From the NCBI GenBank assembly GCA_013003465.1, contig JABDIZ010000170.1, positions 1 through 18,994 of the forward strand: a stretch of DNA of 18,994 nt. The letters run 5' to 3'. Under the pieces are notes generated by a model, which worked only from the letters and a program-made list of their open reading frames with translations, had not been told where the DNA came from and searched no databases. Origin of the DNA: Rhodothermaceae bacterium (lineage in GTDB: Bacteria > Bacteroidota > Rhodothermia > Rhodothermales > Rubricoccaceae). Positions 12,898 through 18,994 of the stretch are shown in pieces. The translations under genes were made by a program, and so were the position numbers. Within the stretch, counting starts at the first letter, position 1; each line of letters starts with the position of its first letter.

Positions 12898-15348
12898 ATG
12901 CGCCTCGTTCTCCTGCTTCTCGTTCTTGTGGCCCCGTCTGCATCGGCTCAACCGGATCCTTTTGGGCGCGCGCTCCCCATCGTGCGCCTCACGGAGGGCC
13001 AGACGGATACCCTCGTGGTCGCCGACTTGCTCGGCCCCATCGAGGGCACGCCGCACTTCGCGTCCACCGAGCAGGTGAGCGTCGCCCACGAGGAGGCCGC
13101 GGGCACGCTCTCGCTCACACCGCGCGAAGGCATCAGCGGCATCACCACGCTGCCGTTCACGTTTGATGGCGAGGCGTACGCGCTGGCCATCGAGATCCGC
13201 GTGCCGACGACGCACACGTTCACCTTCACGCCCGATCTGTCTACACCAGACGCACCGATGCCCGAGGTCTTCGTCATCGGCGGCTTCAACGACTGGGCGC
13301 GCGGCCTGGACCAACTCACCGACAGCGAGGGCGACGGCACGCTCCGCGCCACCCTTGCCATCGAGCCGGGACGCTACGAGTACAAGTTCACCGTGGACGG
13401 CGAGGAAGTCCTCGACCTGACCAACCCGGACTCGGTGCTCAACCCGTTCGGCGCATACAACAACCTGCTGACGGTGAGGCCCGCCGCGGAAGGTGCCCTT
13501 CGGATCCACCCCCTGTCCACGGGCCGCTTAGCGACGTTCGGCTTCCTCCTGTACGCAGCCGCCACGGCGACGAGACCTGATGGACGCGCTGCGCCTCCAC
13601 CAAGACTACGACCAGACGACATTATCGCCTTCGCCAACAACCGGCCCGTGCAGGTATCATGTGAACGGGGCCACGAGGAGAACTGCATCGCCGGACGCTT
13701 CTCCGTCAGTGACATCGGTGAGCTGTCGTACATCTCCGGCCCCTATACTGTCCGCCTGGCGGCGCAACACAATGGGTTAGTCAGTCCGTGGGTCGAGGTG
13801 CTGATGATCGGAGACCGATCCCTCGGCATGAATCAGGTTGATGGCGGCACCGCGTTCGTCTGGCAGGATGCGATTCTCTACCAGATCATGATCGACCGCT
13901 TTGCCAACGGCGATCCGTCGCGTGATGCACCCGTGCGGCATCCTGAAATCGAGCCCCCGGCCAACTACCACGGCGGGGACCTCCAGGGCATCCTCGACAA
14001 AATCGAGGAGGGCTATTTCACCGACCTCGGCGTCAACGTGTTGTGGCTCTCGCCGGTCTACGCTAACCCGCAAACGGCCTACCAGGAGTTTCCGCCGCCG
14101 CACCGCTACTACAGCGGCTACCACGGCTACTGGCCCGTTGAGCCGCGCGCCGTGGACCCGCGCTTCGGCGACTTGGCGCTGCTCCGCCGCGTCGTGAGCG
14201 CCGCGCACGAACGCGGCCTCAAGGTGCTCCTCGATTTCGTAGCGAACCACACACACGAGAATCACCCTTACTTCCGTGAGCACCGCGACTGGTTCGGCAC
14301 GCTCGAACTGCCCAACGGCTCGCTCAACCTCCGCCGCTGGGACGATTACCGCCTGACGACGTGGTTTGAGCCCTACCTCCCGAGCTTCGATTTCGAGGGC
14401 TCTCAGGGAGCTCTCGAGCAGGTCACCGCCGACGCCGTGTGGTGGCTCCGCGAAACGGGCGCCGACGGCTTCCGCCACGACGCCGTCAAGCACATCCCCA
14501 ACACGTTCTGGCGGCGGCTCACGGAGCGCCTCCACCAGGAACTCGCCTCCGAGCGCGCCATCCCGATTTACCAGATCGGCGAGACGTTCGGCTCCTACGA
14601 CCTGATTTCGAGCTACGTCAACCCCGGCCAGCTCACCGCGCAGTTCAACTTCAACCTCTACGACGCGGCCCTCGCGACCTTCCTGAACGACGATAGTGAC
14701 TTCGCCAACTTGGCGACGGAGATGGAGAAGACGCTCGCCGTCTACGGGCCACTCCACGTCATGGGCAACCTGATGGACTCGCACGACAAGCCGCGCTTCC
14801 TCGCCCTCGCCGACGGCGACCTCCCGCCCGGCACCGACGACAAGGAACTCGGCTGGACCGATCCGCCGGTCGTAGACGACCCGGCCAGCTACCGCCGCGC
14901 CGAACTCTACCTCGCCTACCTCCTCACCATCCCCGGTGTCCCCACGATCTACTACGGCGACGAGATCGGGATGACAGGAGCCAACGACCCGGACAACCGC
15001 CGCATGATGCGCTTCGGCGAGGACATAACGCCTGCCGAGCAGCGGATGAATGCGGCCGTACGTCGGCTCATCCACCTCCGCCGCGACCACCCGGCGCTCC
15101 GCCACGGCACCTTCGAGACGCTCAGAGCGGAGGGGGCTCTATGGGCCTACCTCCGTGCCACACCGCAGGCAGCGATGCTCGTTGTGCTGAACAAAGGCGA
15201 CCAAGACCAGACGCTCACGCTTGATGGGCTCGTACCCACCGTCCACGGCTTTTCGGGGGCAACCGATGCCCTTACAAAAACCGTCCTGGCTGATCCGCGC
15301 CTCGCCATCCCGGCAGGCGGCTATCGCGTTGTAGCCCTGCGTCGGTAA
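12898..15348 (+). CDS. Secreted GH13 alpha-amylase-family glycosidase with N-terminal glycan-binding-like domain
   Basis: The frame stays open upstream to 12448, but the ATG at 12898 starts a clean Sec signal (MRLVLLLLVLVAPSASAQ), so 816 residues are called. Residues about 120-180 form a CBM48/AMPK-like Ig domain (VFVIGGFNDW, GRYEYKFTVDG, ending NPFGAYNN). A second beta-rich region (about 200-315) links to the TIM barrel, which starts near 324 (ILYQIMIDRFANGD). Conserved regions are DFVANHTHENH, DGFRHDAVKH with nucleophile D528, IGETFG with acid/base E562 and MDSHDKPR with D630. The order matches neopullulanase, cyclomaltodextrinase and maltogenic amylase relatives that cut alpha-glucans. A C-terminal beta domain starts near 730. 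No T9SS sorting domain or lipobox is seen, so the protein is periplasmic or secreted. Exact specificity is not readable. It lies 62 nt after the ArfB-like gene. Confidence 0.9.
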   Translation: MRLVLLLLVLVAPSASAQPDPFGRALPIVRLTEGQTDTLVVADLLGPIEGTPHFASTEQVSVAHEEAAGTLSLTPREGISGITTLPFTFDGEAYALAIEIRVPTTHTFTFTPDLSTPDAPMPEVFVIGGFNDWARGLDQLTDSEGDGTLRATLAIEPGRYEYKFTVDGEEVLDLTNPDSVLNPFGAYNNLLTVRPAAEGALRIHPLSTGRLATFGFLLYAAATATRPDGRAAPPPRLRPDDIIAFANNRPVQVSCERGHEENCIAGRFSVSDIGELSYISGPYTVRLAAQHNGLVSPWVEVLMIGDRSLGMNQVDGGTAFVWQDAILYQIMIDRFANGDPSRDAPVRHPEIEPPANYHGGDLQGILDKIEEGYFTDLGVNVLWLSPVYANPQTAYQEFPPPHRYYSGYHGYWPVEPRAVDPRFGDLALLRRVVSAAHERGLKVLLDFVANHTHENHPYFREHRDWFGTLELPNGSLNLRRWDDYRLTTWFEPYLPSFDFEGSQGALEQVTADAVWWLRETGADGFRHDAVKHIPNTFWRRLTERLHQELASERAIPIYQIGETFGSYDLISSYVNPGQLTAQFNFNLYDAALATFLNDDSDFANLATEMEKTLAVYGPLHVMGNLMDSHDKPRFLALADGDLPPGTDDKELGWTDPPVVDDPASYRRAELYLAYLLTIPGVPTIYYGDEIGMTGANDPDNRRMMRFGEDITPAEQRMNAAVRRLIHLRRDHPALRHGTFETLRAEGALWAYLRATPQAAMLVVLNKGDQDQTLTLDGLVPTVHGFSGATDALTKTVLADPRLAIPAGGYRVVALRR

Positions 15349-15355
15349 CGAAAAG

Positions 15356-15381
15356 GGGGCGCACCGTGCACAGTGCGCCCC
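15356..15381 (-). terminator. Hairpin terminator, best suited to the minus-strand gene
   Basis: GGGGCGCAC (15356-15364) pairs perfectly with GTGCGCCCC (15373-15381) around an 8-nt loop. On the minus strand the hairpin is followed by CTTTTCGTT, a short U tract, so it looks like an intrinsic terminator for the small gene at 15407-15688. On the plus strand no U tract follows, so it may only weakly end the GH13 transcript, which stops 8 nt before the hairpin. Confidence 0.6.
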
Positions 15382-15406
15382 GCAGGCCATTGGCTGGGAC
15401 CAGAGG

Positions 15407-15688
15407 TTAGCCCGCGACGACCTCGAAGTCGGCGCGGGTGCCGACGGACACGTTCACGGTCTTGGTCACGGTCACGTCGAGCGCCTCGACGCCTTCGGTG
15501 GTTTTGTGGTAGACGGTGCCTTCGAAGGAAACCGGCTCTTCAGCGCCCGCGGCTTCGCCCAGGTCGGCGTCCTCGTCGGCGAAGAAGACGCCTCGGTACG
15601 CCTTCCCCTGATACGTGTCCACGACGTAGGCATACCCCTCGCCTTCGATTCCGTTGAGTGTTGCCTCTTTGGGTTCGTAGAGCGCCAC
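15407..15688 (-). CDS. Small acidic protein of unknown function
   Basis: A 93-residue open frame starts at GTG 15688, preceded by GAGGTG with 4-nt spacing, and ends just before a hairpin terminator. The product is rich in Glu and Asp, has no cysteine, signal peptide or membrane helix, and looks beta-rich (YAYVVDTYQGKAYRGVFF, then VEALDVTVTKTVNVSV). I recognise no family. Ribosome site, terminator and balanced composition support a real gene. It is likely monocistronic, divergent from the gene at 15739. Function cannot be assigned. Confidence 0.6.
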   Translation of the reverse strand: MALYEPKEATLNGIEGEGYAYVVDTYQGKAYRGVFFADEDADLGEAAGAEEPVSFEGTVYHKTTEGVEALDVTVTKTVNVSVGTRADFEVVAG

Positions 15689-15692
15689 AGCG

Positions 15693-15698
15693 CACCTC
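15693..15698 (-). promoter_or_regulatory. Shine-Dalgarno sequence of the 93-residue orphan gene
   Basis: GAGGTG on the minus strand lies 4 nt before the GTG at 15688. It decides the non-ATG start and is unusual here because most neighbours lack a recognisable ribosome site. Confidence 0.5.
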
Positions 15699-15738
15699 AG
15701 TAGTTGATGAACGAAAGGATCGATCTCCCTTTAGTTTT

Positions 15739-16284
15739 ATGGCCCAACGGTGGTTCTTGTTCTCCGCTCCTCGAATTCCTTTGCTCATGCTCGATGCCAG
15801 GCCCGACGCGCTCGGCGCGTGGCGGTTCACGCTCACGGAGAACAAGCAACCCATCGCGACGGTTCGGCTCCGCAGGAAGGACGAGGCGACAATTATGGTG
15901 GGCGAGGTGCCGTTCGCCATGGGCACGAACCGAAAGCGCACCCACTTCGTCCTGATGTTCGAGGGCGTCGAGGTGGCGCGGGCGCGACAGCCCTCCCTGC
16001 TCTCACGGCGGCTAGACGTGAGGGTGTCGGGCACGATGCTGGACCGGCCGCACGCAGTTGCCGAGGCCGCCGATGTGGTGCTGAAGCTTCAGGCGGCCAG
16101 CCCGTTCGTCCGCACGTTCGAGGTGTGGGACGGCGCACAGTTGATCGGCCGCGTCCGGCCGCGCCACCCATTCACCCGGCGGACGGAGATCACGCTGCCG
16201 CCGTCCCTGCCGCCTGCCGTCCAGGCCTTCCTCTTTGCCCTCGCCGCGATTCAGTGGCGCCGGGCGCAGCGCCGCAGCGGCTGA
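15739..16284 (+). CDS. Uncharacterised protein, possibly tubby/LURP-one-like fold
   Basis: The ATG at 15739 gives 181 residues. A second ATG at 15787 (MLDARPDALGAW) is also possible and would yield 165. Repeated strand-like units follow: ATVRLRRKDEATIMVGEVPF, THFVLMFEGVEVARARQPS and FEVWDGAQLIGRVRPRHPF. The end has LPPSLPPAVQAFLFALAAIQW and a basic tail, perhaps one hydrophobic helix. The alternation of 'default property, then x-x-I-G-x-V-R' strands with a final hydrophobic helix recalls tubby C2/LURP-one-related proteins (scramblase-like fold). This is a fold-level impression only. Without a signal peptide it is probably cytosolic or membrane-associated. It converges with the FKBP gene, with 3 nt between stops. 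Confidence 0.65.
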   Translation: MAQRWFLFSAPRIPLLMLDARPDALGAWRFTLTENKQPIATVRLRRKDEATIMVGEVPFAMGTNRKRTHFVLMFEGVEVARARQPSLLSRRLDVRVSGTMLDRPHAVAEAADVVLKLQAASPFVRTFEVWDGAQLIGRVRPRHPFTRRTEITLPPSLPPAVQAFLFALAAIQWRRAQRRSG

Positions 16285-16287
16285 CGG

Positions 16288-16620
16288 CTACAGCACATCG
16301 ACGAGCTCGACCTCGAAGGTGAGCGTGGCGTTGGGCGGAATCGTGCCCGGCACGCCCTGGGCGCCGTAGCCTTGCTCCGGTGGCACCACGAACGTCCGCT
16401 GCTCGCCGATGCGCATGCCTGCCACGCCATCGCGGAAGCCGGGGATGGTCTGGGCGAGATTGAACGTGGCGCCCTGAGCCTGATCGAAGACCGTTCCGTC
16501 TTCGAGGGTGCCCGTGTAGTTGACAGTGACCGTGCTGTTGGCCGAGGCCACATCCGAGTCCGTGGCGTCGCAGGCCGCGAACAGAAGCAGGAGGGGAAGA
16601 AGGAACAGAGACTTTCGCAT
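16288..16620 (-). CDS. FKBP-type peptidyl-prolyl cis-trans isomerase lipoprotein
   Basis: The 110-residue protein starts with a lipoprotein signal (Leu-rich core, LFAAC, C17). A short acidic linker leads to one FKBP domain at about residues 29-110. It contains VNYTGTLEDGTVFDQA, IPGFRDGVAGMRIGEQR, VVPPEQGYG and IPPNATLTFEVELVDV, which are the usual active-site and core residues. It should catalyse Xaa-Pro isomerisation of periplasmic proteins from a lipid-anchored position. The chain is minimal, with no dimerisation or chaperone domain as found in FkpA or Mip. Asp follows the lipidated Cys, and the next residues are acidic. It lies 43 nt downstream of the Nudix gene on the same strand and may be co-transcribed with it. 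Confidence 0.92.
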   Translation of the reverse strand: MRKSLFLLPLLLLFAACDATDSDVASANSTVTVNYTGTLEDGTVFDQAQGATFNLAQTIPGFRDGVAGMRIGEQRTFVVPPEQGYGAQGVPGTIPPNATLTFEVELVDVL

Positions 16621-16663
16621 GATGGGGGATCAGGATGGTAGAGGACACCGAGCGACTCCGGCG

Positions 16664-17362
16664 TCAGGACGGTTCGGGGACGAGGCCGAGCGCCCCGGGA
16701 TCAAGCGCCGCGATGTGACGGCGTAGGCTCTCGTAGCCCAGCTCCGTCGCGGCCTTCTTCCACTTCATCCACGCCACGGCTTCGATGCCCTCTTTCTTTT
16801 GCGGTGTGAAGTCGCGCACGTCGGTCTCCATCGCAAACCAGTGTGTGGTCTTGACGGCGTAGCGGCGCTTGCGCGGCAGGATGTAGCCGTGGAGCGAAAT
16901 CCCGAGCGGCTGCCCTAGGTGAAGCCGGTTGAGCGGGATGCCGACCTCTTCGCTCACCTCACGAAGCGCTGCCTGGGCAGGCGTCTCGCCGGGGTCGAGC
17001 TTGCCCTTGGGCAGATCCCACACGCCGCGGCGGAAAATGGTGAGCACTTTCAAGTTGCCCTTCTTGGTGCGGCGCACCACATAACCGCCCGCGGCTTCGA
17101 TGGCGAGAGGCGGGCGGTGGGGCTTGGCGTTCAGAATGGCGTGCGGGGCGATGGCGTGGGCCGTGGGCGGCTGCACGCGGGCATAGGCGATCCGCGTGCC
17201 GTCGAGGACGAGAATGTGACCCTTGCGGCCATCGGGGGCGCGGCACACGGCCTGTGCGGCCTCCAGCGTCCGATGCAGCACGAACGGCTCGCCGTCGCTC
17301 ACGAGCCCGTCGCGGGCAACGGCTTTGAGCGACTCGGCAAAGGTGCAATAGAAGAGCAGCAT
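16664..17362 (-). CDS. Nudix hydrolase with unusual N-terminal ART/KptA-like domain
   Basis: From the ATG at 17362 the protein has 232 residues. The frame continues to a TTG at 17407, but those residues do not look conserved. The Nudix box at 120-142 is perfect: GKLDPGETPAQ, then AALREVSEEVGI, with E126, R134, E135, E138 and E139. Before it lies IEAAGGYVVRR and FRRGVWDLPKG, as in Nudix proteins common in Bacteroidota. Residues 1-80 are different from the N-terminal domain I expect in those proteins. FYCTFAESLKAVARDGL, VLHRTLEAAQAV and IAPHAILNA resemble the 'YHGT-x-x-x-x-I-x-x-x-GL ... H ... V-P-x-x-I' layout of ADP-ribosyltransferase/KptA folds, with the His-Gly-Thr motif degraded. The Nudix part should cleave a nucleoside diphosphate derivative; substrate unknown. 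It is cytosolic, ahead of the FKBP gene. Confidence 0.83.
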   Translation of the reverse strand: MLLFYCTFAESLKAVARDGLVSDGEPFVLHRTLEAAQAVCRAPDGRKGHILVLDGTRIAYARVQPPTAHAIAPHAILNAKPHRPPLAIEAAGGYVVRRTKKGNLKVLTIFRRGVWDLPKGKLDPGETPAQAALREVSEEVGIPLNRLHLGQPLGISLHGYILPRKRRYAVKTTHWFAMETDVRDFTPQKKEGIEAVAWMKWKKAATELGYESLRRHIAALDPGALGLVPEPS

Positions 17363-17383
17363 TAGAAAACGAGGGGCAGCCTC

Positions 17384-17390
17384 TAGATTG
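17384..17390 (+). promoter_or_regulatory. TAnnTTG box in the divergent gap before the flavoprotein gene
   Basis: TAGATTG lies in the 130-nt gap between the Nudix (minus) and flavoprotein (plus) genes. It is 102 nt from the plus-strand ATG, much farther than the 22-24 nt seen elsewhere, so it either starts a long leader or is chance. Nothing else in the gap could be named. Confidence 0.15.
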
Positions 17391-17492
17391 TGCGCCAACG
17401 ATCTCAATTCGTGAAGCGCCGCCGACGCGCACGCCGGAAGTTCGCACCTCGCACGCCCAAACGCACGTCCTTCCTTTTCCCCTCTGTTAACT

Positions 17493-18977
17493 ATGGCTTC
17501 CTACGACTACGACCTCGCCGTGATCGGCGGCGGGGCCGCCGGGCTCACCGCCGCCGGAATCGCGGGGAACACGGGCGTCAAGACGCTCATGGTCGAGCGC
17601 GATCGCCTCGGCGGCGACTGTACCTGGACCGGCTGCGTCCCGTCCAAAACGCTGCTCCACGCGGCCTCGCTCGCCCACGCGACGCGCTCGCTGAACCGTT
17701 TTTCCAAGGCCGACCTGACGCCCGAGGTGGACTTCCCGGCCGTGGTAGGGCATGTCCATCGGCTCCGCGACGAGATCTACGAGGACGCCGACGCACCCGA
17801 GATCTACGAGGGCTTCGGGGTGGACGTGGTTCACGGCAACGCGCGCTTCATCGATCCGCACACGCTGGAGATCGACAACGATGAGGGTTCCACCCGACGC
17901 GTGACGGCGCGGCAGTTCGTGATCGCCACGGGCGGCCGGGCCTCGGTGCCGCCCATCGACGGGCTCGACACTGTCGAGTACCTCACCAACGAGACGCTGT
18001 TCGAGATCGAGACGCAGCCCGAGCGGCTCGTCATCATTGGGGGCGGCCCCATCGGCGCGGAGATGGCGCAGGCGTTTCAGCGCCTCGGCACGCAGGTCAC
18101 CGTCCTCGACCGCGGCGCCCGCCTCCTCGGCCGCGACGATCCCGAGCACGCCGCGATGCTGATGGACGTGCTGAACGAGGAGGGCGTCCGCCTCATCATG
18201 AACGCGTTCGTCAAGCGCGTCGCGCCGGGCCGCGAGAGCGGGGTGGCGGTCCACGTCTCGTTCGAGGGCAAGCAGAGCGTCGTTGAAGGCGACCGCCTGC
18301 TGATGGCGACCGGGCGACAACCCAACGTCGAAGGCCTCGGGCTGGAGGCCGCAGGCGTCCGCATCGAAAAGAAAGGAATCGTCGCGGACGAGCGCTGCCG
18401 GACCTCGCAGAAGCACATCTACGCCATCGGCGACTGCACCGGCGAGTATCAGCTCACGCACATGAGCGAGCACATGGCCAAGGTGGCCGCCACCAACGCC
18501 GTCCTCAAGGTGCCCATGAAAATCGACCGTGCGCACGTCCCGTGGGTGACGTACACGACGCCCGAAGTAGCCCAGCTCGGCAAGACCGAGCAGCAACTCC
18601 GCGACGACGGCACCGACTTCGAGGTCTACCGCTTTCCCTACACCAAGGTAGACCGTGCCATCACGGACGACGCTACGGTTGGGCAGATCAAGGTCTTCGC
18701 CACGAAGTGGCGCGGCAAGATCTTTGGCGTGAGCATCGTCGGCGAGCGCGCCGGAGAACTGCTCGGCCTCTATGCCGTGGCGATGAAAGGCGGCCTCTCG
18801 CTCCGGGAGATCGCCGACACCATCATCCCGTACCCGACCTACGCGCTCGGCGCCCGCCGCGCCGCCGACCAGTGGTACGTGCGCAAGCAGTACCCGCAGG
18901 CGATCAAGCTGCTCCAGCGCGTCTTTGGCTACCGCGGCACCGTCCCCCCGCCTCCTGACCCCAACAGGATCGTCTGA
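17493..18977 (+). CDS. Mercuric-reductase-like class I pyridine nucleotide-disulfide oxidoreductase
   Basis: The 494-residue protein has FAD-binding VIGGGAAGLTAA at about 10-21, the redox-active pair in GGDCTWTGCVPSK (C43 and C48), an NAD(P)-binding VIIGGGPIGAEMAQAF near 182-197 and the second FAD motif YAIGDCTGEYQLTH. The C-terminal dimer domain carries IIPYPTYALGARRAADQWY. Lipoamide dehydrogenase and glutathione reductase have His-Pro-x-x-x-Glu at this point. Here the His is Tyr447 and the Glu is Leu452, so it is neither of those. Many such genes are labelled mercuric reductase, but the N-terminal heavy-metal domain and the C-terminal Cys pair of true MerA are absent. It probably transfers hydride from NAD(P)H to an unknown disulfide or other acceptor in the cytosol. 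No mer genes are nearby. Confidence 0.85.
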   Translation: MASYDYDLAVIGGGAAGLTAAGIAGNTGVKTLMVERDRLGGDCTWTGCVPSKTLLHAASLAHATRSLNRFSKADLTPEVDFPAVVGHVHRLRDEIYEDADAPEIYEGFGVDVVHGNARFIDPHTLEIDNDEGSTRRVTARQFVIATGGRASVPPIDGLDTVEYLTNETLFEIETQPERLVIIGGGPIGAEMAQAFQRLGTQVTVLDRGARLLGRDDPEHAAMLMDVLNEEGVRLIMNAFVKRVAPGRESGVAVHVSFEGKQSVVEGDRLLMATGRQPNVEGLGLEAAGVRIEKKGIVADERCRTSQKHIYAIGDCTGEYQLTHMSEHMAKVAATNAVLKVPMKIDRAHVPWVTYTTPEVAQLGKTEQQLRDDGTDFEVYRFPYTKVDRAITDDATVGQIKVFATKWRGKIFGVSIVGERAGELLGLYAVAMKGGLSLREIADTIIPYPTYALGARRAADQWYVRKQYPQAIKLLQRVFGYRGTVPPPPDPNRIV

Positions 18978-18994
18978 AAACCACTCGGCCCTAG

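Noticed and set aside
13777..15105. 442-residue minus-strand frame opposite the GH13 gene
   Set aside because: It has biased Val/Glu/Arg composition and lies opposite all the catalytic motifs of a recognised enzyme, so it is a codon-usage shadow.

Overview
The window is clearly well above 60% G+C and densely coded on both strands. Starts include GTG and TTG, and most genes lack an obvious Shine-Dalgarno sequence. A PorV/PorQ-type outer-membrane barrel, two lipoproteins (VanX-like and FKBP), exported enzymes and several TAnnTTG promoter-like boxes suggest a Gram-negative, high-G+C member of the Bacteroidota/Rhodothermota side (Rhodothermus-, Salinibacter- or Rubricoccus-like). This assignment is an inference from gene content, not from a marker gene.

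Layout. 1-2710 (minus): a barrel protein, then a DEDDh exonuclease, then an edge-truncated conserved protein with a nucleotidyltransferase-like motif, the last two separated by 2 nt. 2814-5880 (plus): a GT4 glycosyltransferase, hddC and hddA. 5846-6234 (minus): a STAS-like gene that reads correctly only if one base is added back near 5980-5990. 6294-8628 (plus): an AI-2E-family transporter, then gmhA and gmhB. 8612-9914 (minus): a VanX-like dipeptidase lipoprotein, then a GNAT acetyltransferase. 10006-15348 (plus): a CPA1 antiporter with a TrkA-N domain, an MgtC/SapB membrane protein, an ArfB-like GGQ protein and a secreted GH13 glycosidase. 15407-17362: a small acidic orphan (minus), an unknown protein (plus), then a Nudix hydrolase with an unusual N-terminal domain and an FKBP lipoprotein (both minus). 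17493-18977 (plus): a mercuric-reductase-like flavoprotein.

The most coherent pathway is GDP-D-glycero-alpha-D-manno-heptose synthesis. GmhA makes heptose 7-phosphate, HddA phosphorylates C1, GmhB removes the C7 phosphate and HddC adds GMP. The four genes form two pairs separated by a transporter and the STAS-like gene. The neighbouring GT4 enzyme is a plausible heptose or other glycan transferase for LPS or surface glycans. The GmhB has no cysteine and lacks the usual zinc-loop ligands.

No RNA gene, insertion sequence, phage gene or CRISPR array was seen. The strongest leads for something unusual are the Nudix fusion, the cysteine-free GmhB, the broken STAS-like gene, the truncated nucleotidyltransferase-like gene at the left edge, and a TAnnTTG box repeated at a nearly fixed distance from start codons.
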